Below, in pieces: positions 53,301 to 60,270 of a DNA stretch of 60,270 bases; within the stretch, counting starts at the first letter, position 1; each line of letters opens with the position of its first letter. The position numbers and the translations under genes are program-made. This DNA is from Nocardia suismassiliense (lineage in GTDB: Bacteria > Actinomycetota > Actinomycetes > Mycobacteriales > Mycobacteriaceae): NCBI RefSeq assembly GCF_900269665.1, contig NZ_LT985361.1:4884643-4944912 (forward strand). Reading direction: 5' to 3'. The notes beneath the pieces were generated by a model, which worked only from the letters and a program-made list of their open reading frames with translations, was not told the origin of the DNA and searched no databases.

Positions 53301-53617
53301 GCGTCGCGCGGCGTAGCAATGCCGGAACCGCCGGTGTCGCCGCGCGCATCCGGTTCGATCATCGGGTCGCAGATGTGGGTGGGGACTGAGCGGCCGGCGC
53401 AGTGGTAGCCGCAGTCGCGGATCCAGCCGGCGAGTTCGGCGACCGAGGTGCGGGTGGGGTCGTAGGAGATGGTGGCGGTTTGGGCGGTGGGGTTGGCGGC
53501 GACGTCGAGCACGCCTGGTCTGCGGCGGAGGACGGCGGTGACGACGTTGGCTTGGCTGGCCCAGCGGACGCCGCGCACGTCGAGAACTGCGGTGCGGCGG
53601 TGCGTGTCGTGGTTCAC
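50360..53617 (-). CDS. Copper-type P1B ATPase with CPD motif, degenerate HMA domain and giant His/Asp-rich linker
   Basis: From the GTG with GAGGAG 8 nt upstream the protein is 1085 residues. Residues ~7-72 form an HMA-like fold whose CxxC is lost (RGVRWASQAN). A disordered linker of about 335 residues (to ~410) is packed with Asp, His, Arg, Gly and Ala and ends in six DHG triplets. The pump core then has TGES (MVTGESMPVHK), the membrane motif Cys710-Pro-Asp in ITCPDALGLATP, DKTGTLT, the HP dipeptide (SEHPLATA) and GDGVNDAPA. CPD is an uncommon variant of CPC/CPH found in actinobacterial pumps. A CsoR-type operator upstream argues for copper export. The linker is probably a metal buffer (inference). 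Confidence 0.9.
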   Translation of the reverse strand: MNHDTHRRTAVLDVRGVRWASQANVVTAVLRRRPGVLDVAANPTAQTATISYDPTRTSVAELAGWIRDCGYHCAGRSVPTHICDPMIEPDARGDTGGSGIATPRDAAQQAGGGHGEGADHGGPTHHLEPGGSADRADLGGQAWGADRRHGERGNVVGGGDRAGQADSVDGGDRVGHVDRVDDGERASGADHRGRADGAARNGSTDRADSADRADSADRADRADHGGQAWDAHRRHGDRGDIAGGDDRVGPVDDGDHASRADHGERADGVALNESADRTDRTEGADRANWSDRERADSAERTDHGGHGARAGHGDQADHGGHGERGAAGLGELAGSGDHLRRADRGDHADHDGRAGRGRAVQGNIGGRTDTGDRGGEEQADHGDHGDHGDHGDHGDHGDHGGHGGHAGHAGMSMAEMAADMRNRFVVAAVFSVLVMLWSPMATEMFGLHLPVPFGVRQDIWALVLSLPVIFYSSAIFFTGAVAALRARTLDMMVLVAVGIGAGWLYSLAITLTGGGEVFYEASTMLATFVLLGHWFEMRARGGANDAIRALLDLAPPKAEVIREGVPVEVPTAEVVVGDLLLVRPGAKVAVDGVVEEGDSEVDESMVTGESMPVHKESGSTVIGASLNTNGTLRVRATKVGADTALAQIVELVQQAQNSKAPGQKLADRAAFWLVLVALFGGALTFTVWLLVGASFAKAMLFAITVVVITCPDALGLATPTAIMVGTGLGAKRGVLFKNALALESAARIQTVVMDKTGTLTKGEPEVTDVVTAEGYSAEQVLRLVAAVERESEHPLATAIVRHAETSGVATETASKFENVPGHGAVAEVDGHRVVVGNRRLFDREGIDIGTLAPQRDRLTDSGHTAVLAAIDGTASAVIALADAPRDTSAAAVAELHDLGVEVVMLTGDNRATAERIAADLGIDTVIAEVLPKDKAAKIAELQRDGRKVAMVGDGVNDAPALAGADLGIAIGAGTDVAIETADLVLMRSDPLDVPTALRIGRGTLRKMHQNLAWAVGYNTIALPIAAGVFVPAFGFTLRPEIAAMSMSGSSIIVALNAVSLKRLRLPGQTSSASARETAEPHPAHR
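52390..53260 (-). repeat. Low-complexity coding repeats in the copper ATPase
   Basis: Six perfect 9-bp units GTGATCGCC (52421-52474) encode tandem DHG. Upstream in the protein two imperfect copies of a block of about 90 residues can be aligned, both with GGQAW, RRHGxRG, RVDDGERAS/PVDDGDHAS and NxSxDRxD. ADRADSADRAD-type short repeats lie between them. All units are multiples of three bases. Confidence 0.85.
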
Positions 53618-53691
53618 GTTGCTCACTCCTCGTTCGCAGAGCTCGGCTCGATGGGACAAGCCGGGACGTGCGGTTGACCTCTCCGACCATA

Positions 53692-53706
53692 TACCCCTAC
53701 GGGGTA
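53692..53706. promoter_or_regulatory. CsoR-type copper operator
   Basis: TACCCC-TAC-GGGGTA is a perfect dyad of the form bound by the copper sensor CsoR. In gene direction TATAT follows it directly, so it overlaps the -10 of the ATPase promoter, 75 bp before the start. No csoR gene is in the window. Confidence 0.75.
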
Positions 53707-53906
53707 GGTGTCTAACGTGAATCGCCGTCTTCGAGGCGCGAACCAAGTCGCGGCGACTCAGACGAGCTCACCCGTGGCGTGCATCCCAGCAGCACCACTC
53801 GCTGCATTCACCCGTCGGCACGGAAATCACTCGAAACGTCCCCGTGTCAGTTCTCGCCATTTACCGTCTCAGAGAGATAGACAGCTGGATCGAACGGGGT
53901 TGCACC

Positions 53907-55721
53907 ATGACCGAACCGAACACGTCCTGTGCCGCTTTTCAGCGGGTCGCAGCCATCGATCCCGACGCGGTCGCGGTCCGGTCGATCGGCGGTGCGCAGA
54001 GTCTGACCTGGCGGGACTACGCCGCACAGGTGCGGGAAGTCGCGGCGGGATTGAGTGCGCTCGGGATCGGCCGCGGTGACACGGTCGCCCTGATGATGGC
54101 CAACCGGGTCGAGTTCTATCCGCTCGAGGTGGGCGCACAGCACGCCGGGGCGACTTCGTTTTCCGTGTACAACACACTGGTCCCCGAGCAGCTGAATTAC
54201 GTCTTCGGCAACGCGGGCAATCGGGTGGTGATCTGCGAGGCACAGTACGTGGACCGGATTCGGGCGTGCGGAGTGCCGATCGAGATCATCGTCTGCTTGG
54301 ACGGCACACCGCCCGGAACCATCAGTGTCGACGAACTGAAGTCGCTGGGGCACAGCGCCTTCGACTTCGAAGCCAGCTGGCGTGCGGTGCAACCGGACGA
54401 CATCGTGACGCTCTGCTACACCTCCGGGACCACCGGCAATCCGAAGGGCGTCGAACTCACCCACGCCAATCTGCTGTTCGACGCACACGCCTTCGCCTCG
54501 GTCCTGCCCGTCGAGTTCGGCGATCGCCAAACCTCTTATCTGCCAACCGCGCACATGGCCGACCGCTTCACCGCGCTGTACTTGCAGGAGGTGTTCGGCA
54601 TCCAGATCACCGTCGTGCCCGACCGCACCCAACTGCTGGCCGCACTGCTCGACGCCAGGCCGACAATCTGGGGCGCCGTTCCCCGCGTGTGGGAAAAGTT
54701 CAAGGCCGCACTGGAATTCGCGGTCGCCAACGAACCCGATGATGCCACCCGGGCGGGACTGCAGTGGGCGCTCGGTGTCGCCGCACGCAAGGCCGGCGCG
54801 GGGCTCACCGGCGAACCGGTCGACGACGCGCTGGCCGCCGAGTGGGCGAAGGCCGACGCCGCCGTGCTGTGCAAACTGCGCGCGAAACTCGGTCTCGACC
54901 AAGTGAAGTGGGCGATGTCGGGTGCCGCCCCGATTCCGCCGGAGACGTTGGGTTTCTTCTATGGACTCGGCATCCCCATCTCCGAAGTGTGGGGCATGTC
55001 CGAGGTGACCTGCATCAGCAGCGTCAGCCCGCCCGACGAAGCCCGGCTCGGCACGGTCGGCAAGTTGCTCCCCGGTCTCGAGGCCAGCATCGCCGAGGAC
55101 GGCGAATTCCTGGTCCGCGGGCCCTCGATCATGCGCGCCTACCGCGAAGAACCGGTCAAAACCGCCGAAGCCCTCGACGCCGACGGCTGGCTGCACACTG
55201 GCGACATCCTCACCCAGGACCCCGACGGCTACCTCCGCGTCGTCGACCGCAAGAAGGAACTCATCATCAACTCCGCCGGAAAGAACATGTCCCCGGCCAA
55301 CATCGAGAACGCCATCAAAGCGGCGACCCCACTCATCGGCTCCATCGCCACCGTCGGCGATCAGCGTCCGTTCAACACCGCACTCATCGTCATCGACGCC
55401 GAAACCGCCGAACCCTATGCTGCCCAACACGATTTACCAGACGCCTCGGCCGCCGCCCTGGCCGCCGACCCCGGAGTCATCGCCGAGATCGCCCGCGGTG
55501 TCGCAGCAGGCAACACCAAATTGTCTCGGGTGGAACAAATCAAACGCTTCACCGTCCTCCCGACTTTCTGGGAACCCGGCGGCGACGAAATCACCCTCAC
55601 GATGAAGCTCCGCCGCAAACCGATCGCCGCCAAATACGCCCCCGACATCGACCGCCTGTACACCCCCGACCTACTCCCCGGAGTCCACGAACCCACCGCC
55701 CCAGCCGAATCCACCACCTAG
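53907..55721 (+). CDS. AMP-forming long-chain acyl-CoA synthetase (FadD-like)
   Basis: The 604-residue protein has the adenylate-forming motifs: P-loop LCYTSGTTGNPKGVELTHANL, SYLPTAHMADR, WAMSGAAPIPPETLGFFYGLGIPISEVWGMSE and TGDI-type LHTGDILTQDPDGYLRVVDRKKELIINSAGKNMSP. The hinge and C-terminal lysine region follow (LTMKLRRKPI). It should activate a fatty or other carboxylic acid to its CoA ester. The ATG (MTEPNTSC) is preferred; a GTG 21 codons upstream is possible. It is divergent from the copper ATPase, with a 289-bp gap holding the CsoR site. Confidence 0.92.
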   Translation: MTEPNTSCAAFQRVAAIDPDAVAVRSIGGAQSLTWRDYAAQVREVAAGLSALGIGRGDTVALMMANRVEFYPLEVGAQHAGATSFSVYNTLVPEQLNYVFGNAGNRVVICEAQYVDRIRACGVPIEIIVCLDGTPPGTISVDELKSLGHSAFDFEASWRAVQPDDIVTLCYTSGTTGNPKGVELTHANLLFDAHAFASVLPVEFGDRQTSYLPTAHMADRFTALYLQEVFGIQITVVPDRTQLLAALLDARPTIWGAVPRVWEKFKAALEFAVANEPDDATRAGLQWALGVAARKAGAGLTGEPVDDALAAEWAKADAAVLCKLRAKLGLDQVKWAMSGAAPIPPETLGFFYGLGIPISEVWGMSEVTCISSVSPPDEARLGTVGKLLPGLEASIAEDGEFLVRGPSIMRAYREEPVKTAEALDADGWLHTGDILTQDPDGYLRVVDRKKELIINSAGKNMSPANIENAIKAATPLIGSIATVGDQRPFNTALIVIDAETAEPYAAQHDLPDASAAALAADPGVIAEIARGVAAGNTKLSRVEQIKRFTVLPTFWEPGGDEITLTMKLRRKPIAAKYAPDIDRLYTPDLLPGVHEPTAPAESTT

Positions 55722-55769
55722 TGCCGCGTCCAGAATCGTGATGCCCTAACTACCCGACGCTGCCCCCGC

Positions 55770-56435
55770 TACGTCCCATCCGGCTTCGGACATCCGCGGC
55801 GGACGCCATCGAACGGGACATGATGACGGAGTCCTTCGGCGTTTCCAGCCACCACGTCCCGTTCGGCGCATACGGAGTTGCCGAGGGGGACATGACGGAG
55901 GGCCTACTCGACGTTTGCCGCCACTACGTCCCATCCGGCTTCGGACGTCCGCGTCGGGCGACGGCGAGCGGGACATGACGACGTATTCGCCCAGCGGGAC
56001 GGCGGGCTCCTTCGGAGTTTCGCCACCATGTCCCGTTCGGCGCATGTGGAGTTGTTGAGCGGGACATGACGGAAGGCCTACTCGACCTATGCCGCCACCA
56101 CGTCCCACTCGGCGCACACGGAATTGTCGAGTGGGACATGACGAAGGGCCGCCTCGACGTTTACCGCCACTACGTCCCATCCGGCTTCGGACGTCCGCGA
56201 CGGCGACGGCGAGCGGGGGATGACGACGTATTCGCTCAGCGCGACGGCGGACTCCTTTGGCGTTTCCTGCCACCATGTCCCGCTCGGCGCACACGGAATT
56301 GTTGAGCGGGACATGACGGAAGGCCTACTCGACCTATACCGCCACCACGTTCCACTCGGCGCACACGGAATTGTTGAGTGGCACATGACGGAGGGACCTC
56401 CTCGCACTTTGCCACCACCATGTGCCACTCACCGA
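55770..56435. repeat. Array of alternating hairpin repeats
   Basis: About 660 bp between the acyl-CoA synthetase and the MBL gene consist of alternating GTCCC and GGGAC arms. A type 1 loop (GGCGCACACGGAATTG, four or five copies) and a type 2 segment (CATCCGGCTTCGGACGTCCGCG, three copies at about 55776, 55931 and 56178, in part) alternate. Further conserved blocks are GGCCTACTCGAC and GCCACCA. Arms pair across the type 1 loop, for example 56102/56137 and 56277/56312. The last arm GAGTGGCACATG pairs over 12 bp with 56419-56430. No coding frame is credible. Confidence 0.88.
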
Positions 56436-56481
56436 CGGGGCGAGGGAGGCAGATGCGCCCAGCGAAGGTGTTGGGCCTACG

Positions 56482-57582
56482 TCATAGTGGGAAAGTCAGG
56501 CGTTCTGGGCGGATGTAGTCGGTCGGGTCGTAGAGGGAGCGGAGTTCGGGGCGGTGAGGGGTGGGGATTCGGGTGAGTTCGTCGCGCAGGGGTGGGTCGT
56601 AGGTGGCGGCGCCTGCGGTGATGCCGGGGAGCCAGTTGTCGTGGTGGCTGGGGACGAACAGGGTGGGGGCAATCGCTTCGATGTAGCGGCGGGGGTCGCG
56701 TAGGCCGTTGGTGAGCTGGTTGAAGCCTTGGACTGCGCCGATCTGGACGTCGGTCGGGGGTAGGGCGGCGAAGACGTCGAAGACGTTCGGTGCCTTTTCG
56801 GTGAGTGGGCCGGTGGAGTCGTGCCAGACAAGCGAGAAAACGGGGACGCGGAATTGGTAGAGGAGGGATCCGCCTTCCGGGTCGTTCAGCCGGGGCACGT
56901 TCTGCAAGACACCGCCCAGGGTCGGTGGATGTTGCACTAGGGCACAGAGATCCGGCATCGGGAAGAACGGGGGCGAGCCGCCGGGTCGTTCCGGTGCGGT
57001 GGGCGCGGAGTGCACGTGCCGGATTGCAGTCACCTCGACGGAGCCGACGGTGAAGTCGTGCCGCTCCCCCGGTGCCGAATTCGCGTCACCGAGTGCGACG
57101 GTCCGAAACCCCGGCTCGCTCACCTGCGCACGGATGCTCACCCCGTGGTCTGTGGTCCCGTAGACGACCGCGCCGGACGCTTGCGCAATCCGTCCCGCAT
57201 CACCGGCGTGATCGAAATGCCCGTGCCCGATGAAGATCGCCTCGGGCGCGAGATCCGCCAAATCCTGCGGGGTGGCGGGCACATATCCGGTGCTGGTGAG
57301 TCGCGGCACCCACGCGTCCAGCAGGAAGACCGACCCGCCGATGGCCATCGCGTACGTCGTGCACCCCACCCACGCCAGCACCACCCGATCGGCGCGCACC
57401 GCACCGGTTGCCGCGTCGACGGTGTCGGCCCCGAAGAACCGCTGCCTGGCGGCCACCGTCTGCGGCGCCGCCGGTTCAGCAGCGGCGGTCAGCCTTCCTG
57501 CCGCCAGCAGAACCCCCGCTCCGAGCACCCCACCCAGCATCGTCCGCCGACCGACCAAGCCCCGCCCAGGAATGTTGCACAC
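56482..57582 (-). CDS. Tat-exported MBL-fold hydrolase
   Basis: The 366-residue protein has a twin-arginine signal (GLVGRRTMLGGVLGAGVLLAAGRLTAAA) and an intact MBL metal site. IFIGHGHFDHAGDAG gives HxHxDH, with later His in AIRHVHSAP and VPSHHDNWLPG. The order and length fit the large family of exported MBL hydrolases related to RomA/UlaG-like enzymes, of unknown substrate. It is transcribed alone, in the same direction as the methyltransferase and mshC. The start is a GTG with no clear ribosome site. Confidence 0.85.
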   Translation of the reverse strand: MCNIPGRGLVGRRTMLGGVLGAGVLLAAGRLTAAAEPAAPQTVAARQRFFGADTVDAATGAVRADRVVLAWVGCTTYAMAIGGSVFLLDAWVPRLTSTGYVPATPQDLADLAPEAIFIGHGHFDHAGDAGRIAQASGAVVYGTTDHGVSIRAQVSEPGFRTVALGDANSAPGERHDFTVGSVEVTAIRHVHSAPTAPERPGGSPPFFPMPDLCALVQHPPTLGGVLQNVPRLNDPEGGSLLYQFRVPVFSLVWHDSTGPLTEKAPNVFDVFAALPPTDVQIGAVQGFNQLTNGLRDPRRYIEAIAPTLFVPSHHDNWLPGITAGAATYDPPLRDELTRIPTPHRPELRSLYDPTDYIRPERLTFPL

Positions 57583-57712
57583 CGCAGTACCACATCACGG
57601 AACGCCTCACCCGGGCAACCATTTCAGGCGAACCGGTGAGGTGTCGCCTTGTCCACAACGATTCGGCCGCGGCAGGACCATGACCTAGGAGCCCAACTCC
57701 CGCAAGCTGCAC

Positions 57713-58468
57713 TCAGCGCTGCAACGTCGTAGTGCAGACCCGGAGGGTGAACACGGCTTCGGCAGGACCGTGCTCGGGAAAGAACGGCCGTATCTCTTCG
57801 GCGAGCGCGTGCTGCAGCTCCGAGAGACTCGCCTCGCGGGTCGCAGTGGCCGTGTTGCTTTGGCTCACGAGATAAGCCGCTGCCGCCTCGCACGTCATCG
57901 GAACCCGCCATTCGTGGTCGGAGCTGACGGTGGGGCCGAAACCGGCGGCGGTGGCGGCGTCGGGATCGAAGTGCGGCCGGCGGCGTACCGAGGGATACCG
58001 GGACATGTACTCGTCCCGCATCCACTCCGCGAACGCCGGTCGATCCACCAGGCGACCGTGGAAGTAGTCGCTATAGACGGCGAGCCCGCCGCCGCGTCGC
58101 AGCACGCGGGCCAGCTCGGCTAGTACCTGCGGCGGGTCGAACCAGTGGAATGCCGCAGCGACAGTGGCCAACTCGGCGACGCCGTCCTTCAACGGAAGCT
58201 GTTCGGCTGTCGCCGTGACGAATTGCGCCCGCGGATGCCGTTCAGCGGTGCGCACCATCGCCGCCGACGCATCGGAAGCGACGACGGATGTCGCCACGTC
58301 GAGCACAGCGCGGGTCGACAGCCCCGTACCGCAGGCAACATCCACCGCGACACCTACACGATCGATCGCCAACTGCCGCAGGGCAATCCGCAGCGCCTGC
58401 GGATGGTAGTACAGCCGCCCGCGCACATAACGCTCAGCGATCGCCGCACTGTCGAACGGATTGCCCAT
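57713..58468 (-). CDS. Class I SAM-dependent methyltransferase
   Basis: The 251-residue protein has motif I VAVDVACGTGLSTRAV, the acidic residue in VVASDASAAMVRTAE, ATAEQLPLKDG and motif post-I FHWFDPPQVLAELARVLRRGGGLAVYS. This is the UbiE-like small-molecule pattern and does not name the substrate. AAGGGGG stands 5 nt before the ATG. It follows mshC by 77 bp on the same strand and may share its transcript. Confidence 0.88.
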   Translation of the reverse strand: MGNPFDSAAIAERYVRGRLYYHPQALRIALRQLAIDRVGVAVDVACGTGLSTRAVLDVATSVVASDASAAMVRTAERHPRAQFVTATAEQLPLKDGVAELATVAAAFHWFDPPQVLAELARVLRRGGGLAVYSDYFHGRLVDRPAFAEWMRDEYMSRYPSVRRRPHFDPDAATAAGFGPTVSSDHEWRVPMTCEAAAAYLVSQSNTATATREASLSELQHALAEEIRPFFPEHGPAEAVFTLRVCTTTLQR

Positions 58469-58545
58469 CCTGCCGCCCCCTTGTGCCGAACCCACTTCGC
58501 ATGGCGTCACCCATCCCGCTGCTCTTGCGTGAGATCCGCAGAGAA

Positions 58546-59784
58546 CTACAGGCTGATACCGAGGAGGCCGTCGACAGCCGCCTTGATCGACGCCGGAGCA
58601 TCGACGTCCGCCCCACCGTAATCCAACGCTTGACGAGCCCAATTGTCCAGTGCGTCCAGAGCTTTCGGCGTATCGAGATCATCGGCCAGATGCTGACGGA
58701 CACGAGCGATGGTGTCGGCTGCCGCAGGCCCCGAGGCGAGGGCGGTCGCCTGACGCCACTGGCCCAGACGAGTCTTGGCCTGCTCGAGCACCGCGTCGGT
58801 CCACATCCGATCCTGCCGGTAGTGTCCTGCCAGCAGCCCGAGGCGGATCGCGGCCGGATCCACCCCGCTGCGGCGCAGCGTGGAGACCAGCACGAGGTTG
58901 CCTTTGGACTTCGACATCTTCTCGCCGTCCAGCCCGATCAGACCGGCGTGCACGTAGTGGCGGGCGAAGCGGCGGCCCGCGATGAGCGACTCGGCGTGCG
59001 CGGCGGAGTACTCGTGGTGCGGGTAGATGAGGTCGCTGCCGCCACCCTGGATGTCGAACTCGGCGCCGATCCGGTTGAGCGCGATGGCCGAACACTCGAT
59101 GTGCCAGCCGGGGCGGCCTGCGCCGAACGGGGCGGGCCAGGACGGCTCGCCGGGACGCTCGGCGCGCCAGAGCAGCGCGTCGATGGTGTCGCGCTTGCCC
59201 GGACGGTCGGGGTCGCCACCGCGTTCGGCGAACAGGCGCTCCATGGTGGCGCGGTCGTAGCCGGACTCGTAGCCGAACTGCTCGGTGGCGTCGGCGCGGA
59301 AGTAGATGTCGGGGAACTCGGCGTCGTCGACGGTGTAGGCCGCGCCGGAGGCGAGCAGCTTCTGCACGAATTCGACTACCTCGTCGACGGATTCGATGGC
59401 GCCGACGTACTCGCGCGGCGGCACGATGCGCAGCGCCGACATGTCCTCACGGAACAGTTCGATCTCCCGGGTGCCCAGATCGCGCCAGTCGATGCCGTCG
59501 CGCTCAGCCCGTTCGAACAGCGGGTCGTCGACGTCGGTCACGTTCTGCACGTAGTGCACCTCGTGGCCCGCGTCCCGCCACAGCCGGTTGACCAGATCGA
59601 AGGTCAGGTAGGTGGCGGCGTGACCGAGATGGGTGGCGTCGTAAGGGGTGATCCCGCAGACGTACATGGTGGCGGTGGCACCGGGTGTCACCGGCCGCAC
59701 CTGACGGTCGGCGGTGTCGTACAACCGCAACGGTGGCCCTGCTCCGGGGATGGTGGGTAGGGCTGTATCGGACCAGGACTGCAT
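58546..59784 (-). CDS. mshC: Cysteine:GlcN-Ins ligase MshC (mycothiol synthesis)
   Basis: The 412-residue protein starts MQSWSDTALPTIPGAG, as in MshC, and shows the cysteinyl-tRNA-synthetase fold shortened at the C-terminus. It has YVCGITPYDATHLGHAATYLTFDLV (HIGH-type motif), VQNVTDVDDPLFERAERDGIDWR, GWHIECSAIALNRIGAEFDIQGGGSDLIYPHHEYS and DGEKMSKSKGNLV. MshC joins L-cysteine to glucosaminyl-inositol in the fourth step of mycothiol synthesis, in the cytoplasm. Length and start distinguish it from CysS (~460 residues, anticodon domain). The frame extends upstream to 60111 without supporting features. Confidence 0.95.
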   Translation of the reverse strand: MQSWSDTALPTIPGAGPPLRLYDTADRQVRPVTPGATATMYVCGITPYDATHLGHAATYLTFDLVNRLWRDAGHEVHYVQNVTDVDDPLFERAERDGIDWRDLGTREIELFREDMSALRIVPPREYVGAIESVDEVVEFVQKLLASGAAYTVDDAEFPDIYFRADATEQFGYESGYDRATMERLFAERGGDPDRPGKRDTIDALLWRAERPGEPSWPAPFGAGRPGWHIECSAIALNRIGAEFDIQGGGSDLIYPHHEYSAAHAESLIAGRRFARHYVHAGLIGLDGEKMSKSKGNLVLVSTLRRSGVDPAAIRLGLLAGHYRQDRMWTDAVLEQAKTRLGQWRQATALASGPAAADTIARVRQHLADDLDTPKALDALDNWARQALDYGGADVDAPASIKAAVDGLLGISL

Positions 59785-60270
59785 GATTCGAGGGTAAAGG
59801 TGTGGTCGAGAGCATCGCTCCCCGCCCCGGTCGAGCGGCCCTGGCAAAGCGCTGACCAGCCGCTCCCGACCTGCGTTTTCCAGCAAATCATGGGATGTCA
59901 AGAGTTTCGCTCTCGCAGAATCTGCTGTCGGCCGGGCCGCTCGCGGTGCAATCGGCCGATTCGCTCCCGGCCTCCGTGCGGCACCGCGCGCCACCGAGTC
60001 GACCGCCGACAGTATCGTCCCGGCTGCAAGAGGGCAACGAGGAATTTCGCGTCGATCGACCAGCGCTCGGCACATCGTGCAGCCCTGCGCGGGGTGCATG
60101 ATCAGCGGCACCTATAACCTAGGGCACCCCACGCCGCACCCAGCTCGCCCAACGCCGCAAGTCCCGCGCAGTAAGTCCCGCGCAGTAAGTCCCGCGCCGC
60201 AACTGGCACGCCCAACGCCCCACGCCCAAACCCCTCGCCACACCCGGCACGCCCCACAGCACACCCGGCG
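59785..60270. other. Right-end intergenic region
   Basis: These 486 bases lie upstream of mshC. No frame has family similarity. The last 130 bases become C-rich and repetitive, with CAGTAAGTCCCGCG in tandem near 60165-60195 and recurring CACGCC/CACCCGGC. The mshC promoter should lie in the first part, but I cannot place it. Confidence 0.5.

Noticed and set aside
53847..55430. Minus-strand frame of 527 codons opposite the acyl-CoA synthetase
   Set aside because: His/Gly/Arg-rich shadow without motifs; the plus-strand frame is a clear adenylate-forming enzyme.
55770..56435. Insertion sequence or transposon remnant
   Set aside because: No transposase frame, terminal inverted repeats of IS type or target duplication could be seen; a non-autonomous palindromic element remains possible and is reported as a finding.
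1..60270. tRNA, rRNA or known ncRNA genes
   Set aside because: Reading both strands for tRNA arm signatures and familiar RNA elements gave no convincing candidate; a covariance search would be needed to be certain.

Overview
The window is GC-rich DNA from a mycolic-acid-type actinomycete, most probably a Nocardia or a close relative. The reasons are the mycothiol gene mshC, a SigK/RskA pair next to an MPT70/83-like fasciclin lipoprotein, frequent GTG/TTG starts with ATGA/GTGA overlaps, several probable leaderless promoters, and many TetR regulators. This is inferred from gene content. I found no rRNA, tRNA, transposase, prophage or CRISPR array.

Layout. 0-6.4 kb, mostly minus strand: a partial fructosamine kinase and its XRE regulator, then sigK, a 19-codon coupling ORF, rskA and a sulfite-oxidase-like enzyme, then the fasciclin lipoprotein. 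6.5-12.6 kb: a catabolic-looking locus with a thioesterase, an LLM flavin monooxygenase, an IclR regulator and a sulfotransferase/MBL/SDR operon. Its two outward promoters share one architecture that includes a KstR-like box. 12.9-24.6 kb: small membrane proteins, a MerR-controlled DoxX pair, a repeat-bearing DUF4173-type membrane protein with an adjacent two-component system, a small secreted protein and a P1B-4 metal ATPase. 24.9-32 kb: a nuclease-like enzyme, a lipoprotein, a dehalogenase-like hydrolase, a secreted S1 protease and a copper module (membrane protein, PCuAC, Tat DyP peroxidase), interrupted by 1.2 kb of repeats.

33.5-42.9 kb: HdeD, a VOC protein, GT9, ArsR, an M23 peptidase, a molybdopterin oxidoreductase with an enoyl-CoA hydratase, their probable TetR regulator (both promoters carry the same operator) and an alpha/beta hydrolase. 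43-50 kb: a Na+/H+ antiporter fused to a UBP zinc finger, two TetR genes, two crotonase-family enzymes, an AI-2E family exporter and a dienelactone hydrolase. 50.3-55.7 kb: a copper-type ATPase behind a CsoR-like operator, with a linker of about 335 residues rich in Asp, His, Arg and Gly, then an acyl-CoA synthetase. 56.4-59.8 kb: a Tat-exported MBL protein, a methyltransferase and mshC.

The recurring oddity is repeat growth. Tandem arrays lie inside genes (kinase, DUF4173 protein, copper ATPase) and fill about 4.5 kb of intergenic DNA. One dispersed family of hairpins occurs at four places and shows compensatory changes in its arms. The first ~43 bases look like a degraded Nextera sequencing adapter, so the window probably begins at a contig end.
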